From Pterobdella sp. o SKG-2022 (taxonomy: Eukaryota; Annelida; Clitellata; Hirudinida; Piscicolidae): DNA of 64,000 nt. The stretch's first letter is position 1, and every line of letters begins with the position of its first letter. Positions 34,761-46,165 of this stretch are shown here, piece after piece. Position numbers and translations under genes: made by a program. The DNA lies in the NCBI GenBank assembly GCA_964035795.1, contig OZ038320.1:29173855-29237854 (forward strand), read 5' to 3'. The notes under the pieces were generated by a model, which worked only from the letters and a program-made list of their open reading frames with translations, did not search any database and was not told where the DNA came from.

Positions 34761-35506
34761 ATATCGTCATGAAATGAAAATCTGAAAATAAATATTATAA
34801 CTTTCAAAGGAAAAGGATGAATAAAAGTATAATTAGTTATCTTCGATAGAAGTCTTCAAGTCAAAAATTACTAGTCCACACTAGTTCATAAGATGAAACT
34901 GATTTCACTTTTACTGACTTTTCATGTGTAACCTTATCATTAAATTTGTTTTATTTTTCTATAGCTGACCTACCTTCGATCTTATTCAAACCTCATAACA
35001 CCATCACATCATCATTTTTGTTTAAGGTCCTTGTGTCCCAGGTAAGTGGGGTTGGACATAACACTACTGCATTTTTCTAAAAATCACTCTTGAGTACTCA
35101 GTTCTTCTAGAAAAAAATTTTTCAATTAATTAGCAAGCTCAATGAAATTCATGACAAGAACATTCACCTTACAAACCCAACACCCGCAATAAAACTGTTA
35201 AATATAAAAAAGAATTTTCAACATTCCTTTTTCTACAAATCTAGAAGTCTCATGCTTGAAATTCAGTTTGAACCACAACTTCTGTGAAGAAAAGGTTGTC
35301 AATCGAGTTGAAAGCAATGGTGAAAAAGACCTAAGTGGCTTCAGATTGAAACAAAAAAAGTGCATATTGAAGATGACACGTTTTATTTGTTTTTTTAACA
35401 TCATTTTTAATCATTTCAACTAATTTCAGTTTAGTTTTTAAAGAATTTAGTTTTCATTATTTATTAAGCGTTATAGAATTGAAATTAAAGGATATTACCA
35501 CGGCAG

Positions 35507-35806
35507 TTAACAACGTCTGCATAATATTTGATAATGTAGGTTCAACTTAAAAAAATCTTCATATGGTTTAGTTAATAAAACTGTTTGGTTTAAATTGATA
35601 ATGATTTTGGTTAGAAATAAAAACTCATCAGTTTTTGTTCTGGGTAAAACTGACTGCATCATCAAGGTGTAAAGTATTATTGATAGAGTTATCAAAACAA
35701 GCAAATAAACCAGCACTGTTAATTCTATTCCTAAAGATCTCAAATTTTTTTGAATTCTTTCTTTCATTTTCCTTCTAAGAACCACCCAGATAACGAAGAT
35801 ATGCTT
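35507..35806 (-). pseudogene. Membrane-protein exon or fragment, possibly polycystin-like
   Basis: An open minus-strand frame of 99 codons follows an acceptor at 35807 and ends at a stop at 35507. It has a basic lead-in (RRKMKERIQKNLRSLG), one strongly hydrophobic segment (VLVYLLVLITLSIIL) and a later YEDFFKL. That order recalls the first membrane helix and the SMEDFWK region of polycystin-2. At about 35230-35330 another short stretch (NLFFTEVVVQTEF) resembles the end of the polycystin extracellular domain, but it is followed by stops. No further pore-region exons were found, so this is at best a fragment; chance similarity is possible. Confidence 0.3.
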
Positions 35807-35994
35807 CTGTGAAGAATCCTTTGCTATAGGAGATAAGACTCACTCAAGGACATTACAAAGAAAATTTATAGAATAATTTTTAATAAGAACCAAACTATAC
35901 ACGCATTTCAACGCAAGTAAGTAAATGCTTGTTTGAACTATAAGTGTGTTTTTGCATAGAACGGTGGTAACTTTTTAATCTTTCGCGTTTTTAG

Positions 35995-36470
35995 ACTCAA
36001 GCAACAACGAAAAGTTTCATCGTTCAAAAATTGTTTTATGCCGATGATGCTGCTTTATTTCAGCTTTTAGCCAACTGCCGAAACATTTTAAACTTTTTTA
36101 ACAAAGCATGCAAAAGTTTTGGTCTCTCAATAAGCTTGAAAAAACCTGTGACATGACCTCTTGGACCAAAATCCATACACTAACAAAATCTGCTAAAATT
36201 TGACTTGTTTACTTTTATATATACATCACACCTTATCGAAGAGCTCTACTGTCGATCCTAAAATTTTACAGAATAAGTGAGGCTTCAAGGACTTTCAGTT
36301 GAGTGAAAAATTTTGTTTGAATAAAATAACATTTTAGAATTCGCACTGAAATGAAGTTCATATAGGTGGTGTTTTTATCACTTCTTAATGCCGCTGACAC
36401 GATCAAGGTACTGACGACAAGAATTCGCAATGAGTTTTTGTATACGAAGTGTTTGAAACTTCTCTAAAGT
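35995..36470 (+). mobile_element. Non-LTR retrotransposon fragment with reverse-transcriptase YADD motif
   Basis: Plus-strand frame 36001-36156 contains QKLFYADDAALFQ, the YADD catalytic box of reverse transcriptases. The usual helix FNKACKSFGLSISLKK comes next, then a TGA. Later pieces in other frames (for example AADTIKVLTTRIRNEF near 36395-36440) could be the remainder. It is truncated on both sides and inactive. Confidence 0.75.
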
Positions 36471-37391
36471 AAAATCTAAAAACGTAAATGCAAAGAAAAC
36501 ACGTTCCAAGATTACAGTAAGCTTTTTTCGTATTCCTATGAAATTTTATTTTTACGCCGCGTTGGTTATTTAAACCGTTTGCTTAACCACCGCATCCTTT
36601 GTTTCTTTTTCCAAAATGTATTTAAAAAGTAGCCAGCCATTGAGTAAATCTGGTCTCAAGAATTAAAATGTCTTATACTACTGATTCAGAAACATTCTCT
36701 ATCAAACCGGATGTTTGAATTAAACTTTCTCGTGACTATCGTGACTGGAGGTGCATGTTGCACCAAGAACTGAGTCTTGATTCATAAAGATATCTCTACA
36801 AGCTTCAAACTCTAAGTTCAAAAAAATCAAATTTGATTGTCAAACAAGTTTATTTCAAAAGTTGTTATATATATATGACAGAAACTTGTTACACACAAAG
36901 CAGCTATGGAATATTTAAATTAGTTGTCGTACTTCAACAAACCATTTATGTCCCTCTTCGTTCTTTTACATTAAATTAATTTTTATTAAATTTAAATTTC
37001 TATTTTTTTTGACAGCTAGAACTTGAAAACTTAAAAAAAACTTTGAACGTGGTAATATAGATTAATTTTTATGCATATAACATAATGATATAGGACTCTG
37101 TTCCCTAGTTACGGTGTCTTCCCACCACATGAGTCATCAAGTATATGTGATGTGAGAATTGATGCTACAAGGAAATCAACTTTCTTACTTGTATCGCTGT
37201 CATTCTCAATGCAAAAAGTAAAAAATGAAAAGCTGGTTAATTCTTTTCAGGGTTAACGCTGTATTTAATAAAAGAAGCTGAAAGTTTAACTATTCAACCT
37301 TTATGTATGCAAAAAATATTTATTTTTCAAAAAAAAATTCTTTTTGGAACCGTAAGTTTTCAAATATACAAAAACTTCATGAAAATACAAT

Positions 37392-40300
37392 TTATGTGCA
37401 TTTTCCTTCTTCTCTTGAGAGGATTTGACCCGCAGAAACTTCACAGTACCCACTAAGACACTGGTCGTTTTCGTGACATGAGTCACCTCTGTGCAAAATA
37501 ATTTTAATTATTGTGTTCAAACCGCTCATATAAAAATGAATTAAAATCCATTATTTTTAAATAAAAAGTTTTTCAATTTAATAAAGAGATTTTTACTAAA
37601 TTTTGACAGACCTTCCTTTTTTGGGTAGACATAACCCATCAACATAGCCGAATTTACCTGTTTAAAACGAAATTTTTTAGATTACAATTGGCTTCCGTAA
37701 TTTTAAATCACTTTCTTTTTTATTTGACTTACCCTTTTGGCACACAAGACTCTGGCAGCATTGGCTATCTCTTTGGCACCTTTTACCGTTTGAAACACAT
37801 GCCACACATTTTCCATCCTGGAATGATGCATAAATTGTAGAATAGACTATATTTCTATAATTTAGTCATAGGGATTCACATATTTTATCATCAATTTTTA
37901 TTTCATGTGTTTTGAATTAATGGTGTTCTTTAGAAAACCTTGTATAGACATTTTTCAATAAAATTACAACAATGGTTCGAGATCAATGGTTTCTATACAT
38001 TGAAGTTTTTTACTATTTTGAGAGTTTGATACATTAACATCCAACATACGTAGCACCATCCATATACTGACTAACTGAACTGTGACTCGATAAAAAAGCA
38101 AGTATTTCTGAATTGAAGATCAATATGAAACAGAACTTTGTTATCAGTCTTGTTTCATTTTGTAGATGAAAATTGTATCATCTTTTTTTCTTCTTTTTTG
38201 TATTTTTTTTTATAATATAAAACAGAAATGCTAAAAAGGTTACTTTTGAATCAGAAAAAACCTTGTGTAAATATTTCTACTGTAGTTAAAAACCAAGCTT
38301 TTTTGTGATTATTGCTTTGTTTTAGTCTGAAAAAATTATACTTCTGAAGTCTAATCACAACTTTCATCAAACTGAAACGTTTTCTGAAAAAACAGAAGCT
38401 TTTTATTTTTCAAAAGTGTTAGGACAATATCCTGATACTGTTGTAAACGGCAATTGTAAAAGCCCAAAAGCTTTAGCAATTGAAAAAGTGAAGTAGTTTT
38501 CAAAAATATTACTTGCGACTTTCAACTTTGAATAATGCCATAAAACCAAGATTTTTGGAATTATTTTGTTAAAAATATAGTCATTCCCAAGATTAAAAAA
38601 AAAATTTTAATAAAAAATGACATTTACACAATATACAAACCGTGAACATGTTGTACCCTTCTTCCCAGTAGCACTGTAAAGTCCCGCAGCAGTTAATGAC
38701 TCCAGAGCACGCCTGGTTCAGTTGTTTGCAGTCAAATATAGCTCTCTTTGATCTCACAAAACTTGCTTTTCCTTTTTTTGCTTCAAGTTCTCTGAATCAA
38801 GAAAAATTCATTCTCTATTTATTAACCGTCTTTTCAACGTGAAAACCCGTAATTTAATTTTTTTAAACTGTTTTAGACTGCTATGATTTCATCTATTTTC
38901 AACTAAAACTTTTCTGATTTTTGGATTTTTTATGTTTCTTCACAGCTTTTATACAAGTTGATCGTTTGCTCAGAAAGCCTTTTTGCACGAACGTTGTGCT
39001 ATCACATGTACATCAGGGTTGTGAAGTAGGTTCAAAAACAATATGACTTTCGACGTATCTGAACTTATATTTAGTATATAAAAAAAAATTATTTTCTATT
39101 TGTGAAACTATTGCAAAGCCGTTACACAACTTTGAACCCTAGACTGACTCGCTTCATACTCAAATCTTTAATAATAAACATCCAGTCCTGATTTAATCCT
39201 AAGCTCATTGCGATCTTTACCTATCTGAACCTTAGGTGACTTATTCAAAATAATAAAAAAAATGAATTTATGTTGGTTGGTCCCCAGTTCTGATAATTTG
39301 AATAAAATGTAAGAATCTTTATAAAATTTTATTAAATTGTGAAAATTATAAAACTTCATAAAAAATTATAACAGTTTTCATTAAATTATAATAGTTTATA
39401 TTGAACCCAAAAAAACTACATAAAGTTATACTTTCGGATAAATTATATTAAATAATGAGAAATTAAAATAATTTTTTAAATTATATTAATTCATATAAAA
39501 TTATAAAAATCTCATATAAAGATAAACTTCAAAAACCTTCTGTTAGCACGATTTCTCTCAGAGGAACTGTTTGTTTATTGGTTTTATTCAAATCCAATTT
39601 CAACAAATATGTTTTTATTTAAATTTTATGCTGGCTTCTGGTTTTTCAAAGGTTTCCTTAAAAACAGATTTGTAATCATTTTTATTAAAAAATTATGTAA
39701 ATACTATGAAAGAAACGCGGTTTTTCAAAATTCCATAAGCATACAATATCTTACAATGTCAATTACAAAACACTTCTTTTGGTCGACTGATGATTGACTT
39801 ATAAACGTAAAATACCAAGTAATGTATACAAAGAAGTCGAAAAGATTGATTTTGCTCGTCAAGAAAACGGCTTCATTTAAGTTTTTACTTTATTAGTTTC
39901 AATAACTATACCAAGATAAAACGATGGATGAATTGTATGTCTTCGAAGTTTAATATACTTTTGAACTATTTTAACGTATTCAATCTCATAACTACAATCA
40001 GCTTCTTTCATCTGTTAAAACTCTGACCAAAACAGCAAGGCCATTATGGATTTCTACAGCCACGGTAGAAATTGTTATAGCTTTATAATGGAAGTGAGGG
40101 ATAACATTTTAAACGGGTGATATCTAATGTTAATAAATCTTCGTCTGACTCATTCAAAATTTTAATGACGTAAAATAGCCTAAATCAAATATTGAGGGAA
40201 ACAAACTCAAAACATTTTTTAACTTAAATCACGAACTTGCATTATCAAGTGATAAGTTTCGTGATTGAAGTTAATAAATACTTTATAAAATTACAAATAA

Positions 40301-40662
40301 ACTTCTCAAAGTTTTTAAAAAAAAACCCAAGTTTATTCATAATGAAATATATTTGAGCGTGGTGAAATAAGTTAATTTAATTAAAAAATCAATAGAAAAA
40401 ACTTTAAGACTGATACCTTCTGTTTCTGACGGATCTCACTGTGGCATCTATTGTTTGAGGAGTGAATATATTCGGTTGATGATGGTGTATTTATTATTCT
40501 TGAATGTAAAAAAAATGCAAAATCTTTGAAAGATAAGTTTTTTAAATCCAAAAATTAAATTTTTATAAGTAGTCATCGATTTTTTTCTTAAAAAGTGCAA
40601 TTTTTACCGCTGACATAGGCCACAGCAAGCAGAACCAACAAGATTAAAAATGAAGATTTCAT
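37392..40662 (-). CDS. Secreted precursor with tandem inhibitor-cystine-knot domains
   Basis: Exons 40608-40662, 40417-40447, 38641-38791, 37733-37817, 37612-37657 and 37392-37488 join in phase to 154 residues. Residues 1-18 are a typical signal peptide (MKSSF then a Leu/Val/Ala core). A short basic propeptide ends in VRSKR, a likely dibasic cleavage site. The predicted mature part has 16 cysteines. Cys 1-6 have the spacing C-x6-C-x5-CC-x4-C-x13-C and Cys 7-12 C-x6-C-x5-CC-x4-C-x9-C, both the inhibitor-cystine-knot pattern. The last four (C-x5-C-x4-C-x13-C) look like a half knot without the CC pair. Each domain is split by an intron at a different phase. Double-knot architectures are known from channel-modulating venom peptides, and comparable cysteine patterns occur in non-toxic secreted proteins such as Dickkopf-type factors. 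Nothing here tells which applies. The second exon could start a few codons later at another in-frame AG. Confidence 0.8.
40150..40275. mobile_element. Hairpin MITE copy (reverse orientation)
   Basis: GACGTAAAATAGCCTAAATC at 40168-40187 is the complement of the end motif found near 6920, 30545 and 50390. It is followed by a palindrome (AATCACGAACTTGCATTATC with its complement through GATAAGTTTCGTGATT, about 40225-40270). Same family as the other copies, opposite orientation, lying upstream of the cysteine-knot gene's third exon. Confidence 0.5.
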
Positions 40663-42025
40663 TTGGACAATAATTCAGTTTTTCCATATGGTAAGTTTGT
40701 TTTTATACACATTCAACGGCAGAGAGACCAAAAATCAAGTAGAAACGACCTTTAGTATTAGGTTAATGCACTGTGAAATGAAACTATGGTTATAGTAAAA
40801 CTCAGATGTAATACTTTCAATAGACAGTTTGTATGTTTAAATTATTTATTGTTTGAAAAACCCCTTGCATGAAACAACAACTCAAAGTTTATGAGAATAA
40901 ATCAAATAGGTCATTACGAAAGTGTAGATACACATTAGAAGATGAATTAGTGTAGCTACTCAACTTAAATTGCAACAAATATTCTAATTTTCCTTATACT
41001 GTTGAAGTAAATTCAACAAAAAAATAAAGAAAAGAGAAATTGTGTTGTTTTCACTATTAAAGTTGTATATATTAAAAGCTATTTAAACTTGAAAGCGATA
41101 ATTTATATTTTCAGCTTGGACTTGCATACATATAAAAATTTTGTCTCTCATAAATGGTTTCTTTAGAATATTTAATGCAAGTCGATTTCCGTTTTTTCAA
41201 TTAATGGCATGTACAGCAGTATAATTTAAACGCTTAATAATGATATAACAAGCTTCTAAACACTGAGAATCCATCCATCAGGTGTATACCCCGTCAAAAG
41301 TACGTGAGAAGTTTTTGACTAAAATGAAACCATAGAACACAACACCCTTTGCTCCGTATAACAAGTAAGTCAACCGTTAAGTGGCGACGGACTGCGGTTT
41401 TTGTTACGCAATTAATAGCTTTCATAGGGCATTACTCCATGTGAAGCACTATACCAGATAAATGGTAGAGTGGAAATAAGACTGAAAACAATGAAATAAG
41501 ATGAAGATTGCAGACAAAAACGCAAGTATTAACCATTTAAATGATTTTTAATAAACGAATGTTGTATAATTAGACAGAGATACAAAATAAAATTATAAAA
41601 TAAACTTAGAAAGTGACGTAAGATGTATAATTACATAGGGTAATTAACGTGTTGAGAAGTGATAGCTTATGAAATAATATTATAAAAGTTTTCAAAACAA
41701 GTGCGTTCTTATTGACAATTTTTGTTTTGTTTGTCAACCAGCAGCAAGGCAAGACGACAACAATGCTAGAGTGAAAAAAAAAACTTAAAAACGTTTTGTT
41801 TGATTTTATCAAAATTTATTTTTGACAGATCCCAAAAGTTTCATTTGGCATCTTATATATATTTCTTTTTCTCTCCACTCTCCAACAAACTAAAAGATCA
41901 TAGTAAAACACAATGGTCCATGTTTTATGAGTTGACGAAACTTTTCGCTCAATTGAAAAATCATAAACACTTTCAGTAAAAAAATGAATACTAGATTTAG
42001 AAATAGTTTAATAAAGGTGATTACA
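40663..42025. other. Intergenic stretch between the cysteine-knot gene and ELYS
   Basis: This should contain the promoter of the cysteine-knot gene (minus strand). No exon was recognised. A more GC-balanced piece at about 41270-41470 has no open frame of note. Short open frames here are A/T-rich noise. Confidence 0.4.
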
Positions 42026-42222
42026 GTATCAACCCGTTGCATTCGAGACAACGGGCTGCTGCGGACCTTTAACCAGCAGCTTTATTGAGGAGTTAGGCAG
42101 AAAAGTTATCGAGGCGTTAGAGGACCCTTTGGAGGCAGTATGGTTGCGCCAGAAGATTTCCCTTGCAATTGCCCGCGGCAATGATACCTGCATTCTTTCC
42201 TGTTTCCGTTCTCCTTCCTCTT
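42026..42222 (+). mobile_element. Retroelement C-terminal coding fragment
   Basis: A plus-strand frame without stops encodes YQPVAFETTGCCGP, then SFIEELGRKVIEAL and QKISLAIARGNDT. This resembles the tail that follows the reverse transcriptase in some non-LTR elements (an F.P..F.T.G box and a final LAI.RGN motif). It is about 60 residues long, ends in unrelated AT-rich DNA and is clearly higher in GC than its surroundings. That suggests a fairly recent 5'-truncated insertion just upstream of the ELYS start. Confidence 0.5.
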
Positions 42223-42594
42223 TCTCTTAAGTGCAGTTTTTTTTTTTTATATATATTTTTTATATCTCAATTTCAATTTTCACCAATGTATCATACTGCA
42301 TTGGTTATCGCGGAAAATCCAATACCTCATAATAATTTTATTCTTTCGTATCAATATACTTAAAAGACAAGCTTTTTAATAAACGAAAATTTTCGAAACT
42401 AATTTCATTAAAAAAAACTGGAAAATTGTATAAAAGTTTTATTTTTAAATTTTAGAAAAATTAATAGTTTGCCTCCACTTTCATTTTGAAATACTTATTC
42501 TCTGTATAGTTAAGTTTACTTCCTTCGCACTAGATTAAAATTAATGTAGGATAAAAACAAATTTAATATTTCATTAATTTAAATAAAAATAATA

Positions 42595-45500
42595 ATGAAT
42601 GCTGCTAATCTTTCTTATACACCTTATATGAAGGAAATTATTAGTAAAAATGATTCTTTGAGCATGGATAACTATTCTATCATATCTCCCGGTAAAATTT
42701 TAAATTTGTAATTCCTAGTATTTAATCGTTCGTTTTATATTAAACAAAATATAAAATTTTTTTTTAAGATGGTGAATATGCAATAATAACACACGGAGCC
42801 ACAGCATGCGTTTGCGATACAAACACTGCCAGGCAAATAGCTTCTTTCACTTTTGGAAAGGAAAGTTCTAACCAGACAATTTCCACTATTGAGTTTTTTA
42901 CGCCATTTAAAGGCTTCATAGTAGCTACAACATCAGATCATGGTTTTGAGCATCAAAGTTTCATTTACTTGGTTGACATTTGCAAATCAACAGTTATCAA
43001 AACTATCAGAGTTCCTTTTGAGGTGGGGGTTTTTATAATGAATGAACATGAAAATTAAAAATGAATTCAGTTCACATTTAAATACTTTCTCATAATTAAT
43101 TTAATGCTTTGAAATGGAAAAGAAATTAATTCAATTAAAAGAATACATTAAATTTCTGTTAATTCAAAAATATCAAAAAACCTTTTGAAAATTCAGGATC
43201 TTTCAAATCCCAACTAAAATCTCTTTAAAATCCTACTGAAGGTGTTCAGCATGGAGTTCATAGACCACAACCTACCCCAGTCAACTCTGAACATGCATGT
43301 GTGGCACCCGTTGTTGGCTTCTTTTCATGGCATACTGGTGCTGGGAAGTTGTGATGGATGTGTTGTCTTCTTAGGTAATTATTTTTATTTTATCCAATTT
43401 TTGTTTTTGTTATAAAAATATTTTACATTGAAAACAGGTGATTACTGAATTTAGTTTAGTTTTGTATTCTTTTTATAAAATAGTAAAAAAAAAGATTATT
43501 AATACTTTATAATATCATAATAAAATTAACTTTTTGTTCCTTTCTCAGACCTCAGACTGCATGAGACACAGTGGCATGAAGAGAGGGGAGTGTGTGGAGT
43601 GATGGAGGTGAAGTGTGAGTCAGACTTTCAGAGGGGAACAAATAAGCACTATATGCTGGTTATCAGTGTTGAGAAGGGTTCGTTGTTTCATGTCATTGTT
43701 TTTTCATAAGTTTTAGTTTTATTTTTAAGATTTATATAGGGCACAGTCTAAAACCAGAATTTGCTTCAGAAGAACTTAATATCATTGTTTTTTATAAGCC
43801 TGGTTTCATGCTAATTTGATAATGTTAGTTATACTCATGGCAACCTTTCTACTTTCAATCAATAAAACATTTTAGTTTTTTAATAAATATTTTTTTATTC
43901 ATAAAATTCAATAAATTAGTTATATTAATATGATTTACAGTCATAAAAATATCACAATATTCATATCACTCACATTAAATAATTAGTTACACTGATCAAG
44001 TCTGCCTACAATTAAATAATTCACCATGTTATCTACACAATGCACAGACTCACAGATAACAGCTCTCAAGTATCTACCAAAGACTCACCTTTTATGCATT
44101 GGCAGCTCCAAGGGATTAATTCATTTGTGCCAGCTTGCCTCCTCTGAGTTATGGTCAGTTTGTTGTGCTGTGATTAACCAATCATTGGTAACTCTTATAA
44201 GGAGTTTAATTTTGTAATCATTAGATTTATCATTTTTTCATGTGTAGTAATATTATTTGATTAAAGACATTTTCTTTTTAGTCAATAGTAACCTGCAAAT
44301 TTAACTCAATCATTTCTTTAAGCCAAAACATGCACACACCAGTTCACTCAATAGGAATGATAAGACAGACCTGCAAATCACATCGTTTGTCTTCCACGAG
44401 CCTGAGAATGATCCCAAGAACATCTGCTACTTGTGGGTGGTTTTGTGTGCCGAGACTGTTCTCAACAGGTGACCTAACAATGATTTTTTAACAAATGAAT
44501 ATTAACAAAATGTTTGTCATAAAGTACCAAGCTTTATTTCAAAAGTGCAACATTTTCAAGTGCATAGTTGAAAATGTTGCACCAATGGAGAAAAACTTCG
44601 TACTTGATAATAAAAACTTTCGTTGTTCAAAAACTTTGTTGATTGGCTTGTAAAAATTTAATGAATATTAGCTTTTACGTATTTCAACTAGCATGTTACA
44701 TTTTTTAAATTATTGTGTATACTTATAAATTAGGCATATATATACATATATCATTCACATATAAGGCATATATAACACATGTACATATGATAATAATGTA
44801 ATTATATACACTGGCATGAAAGGTCGCAAAGTGAGAGGGAGGGTAACAAGAGTCAGTTGTGTCTGCTACAACTGCACTTTCAAAATCGCACCTGGGTGCC
44901 CTCTGTTGGATTTGTATATGATGTTTGTGCATGTCTTTTAACTTTATTGTTTTTTTTGCCCTTAGTATTCATTTCCTTTTTCAAGGGTTATTTTTGTTCT
45001 TTTATTATTATCATTTTTATTGATTTTATTTTTAATAAGTTAATATCATTTTTTCCATTATTATTGATCAAAATATGCAGGGTTTCTTGACAGCCCGAAT
45101 GAGTTTCAGTCATTATTTAGCGCCCTGCGTAGTGGATCTCAATGGTGATGATGAAGAAGACGACAATGATGATTATGATGTCAGTTTGATGTGCAAACTA
45201 CAATGCCTTACAGTACAACCCTCAAAATACCACTGTGCTTTCAAGGATAATATGAATAGCAATAATAATACTAGTCTAACAAGCGAAAGTGTTAATGGTA
45301 ATACTACGTATGATGGCGATGCTAACGGTAGCATGATAGAAAAAGGCATTTTTGAGTGCAATGAAGAAAGTGAGTTTTTCAAGTGTTTTATTTTTTGCAT
45401 TTTATTATTTTTATTAAATTATTATTGTGTTGTTTTTACTTTTTCATTGTATTTTAACAATATTTTCAAGAATTTCATCCGCTTATTCATAATAAGGATA

Positions 45501-46089
45501 ATAATAATATATATACCTTTCAGACAAGCATTCTTCTCTCATGACAATGGTGTGGGAAATAAAAAAAGAAAAACTATCATCATTAACATCATCTTCGTCG
45601 TCTTCATCGTCATATTTCTTCCTCATGTTTGATCTTAACCAATGGTACTTTGCAAGAATGCCTAAAAACATCAATGACTAGTAAGTTGTGTTTTTATTTT
45701 TGGATTTCCAACTCCACAATAAGACTGTTTTTTTAAGTAAGTTAGATGACCATTGGATCATTTCTAATTGGGGTTTCAGTTGCGCGATTGATAGGTTTGA
45801 CAGGGGCTATTACATATAAAATTATTTAAATTAAATTGCTAAAGTTTTATGATAAGGCTATACTTATCGAAAATTATAGCTTTTCTTTTAAATAAATGTA
45901 TGAATCCTCAATTGATGTTTTCAAAGTTTGATTATTAAACTAAATTGATAAATATGAAAATTCTTTTATTATAATTCTTAAAAAGTTTTTGATAAGTTTT
46001 TCTTCATATTAGGGCATTAGTTTCTATCTAGTTTTAAATATATTAAACTATCTACTCCGTTACATGATTTCTCTTTTATAATGATTTCT

Positions 46090-46165
<76 letters not shown>

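Noticed and set aside
44026..44217. ELYS exon starting at the ATG at 44026
   Set aside because: The frame upstream of 44048 has a stop at once, and only the acceptor at 44047 joins in phase to the previous exon.
45483..45674. Minus-strand Asp/Glu-rich frame as a gene
   Set aside because: It is antisense to the Ser-rich ELYS exon 45524-45680 that contains FDLNQWYFARMP.
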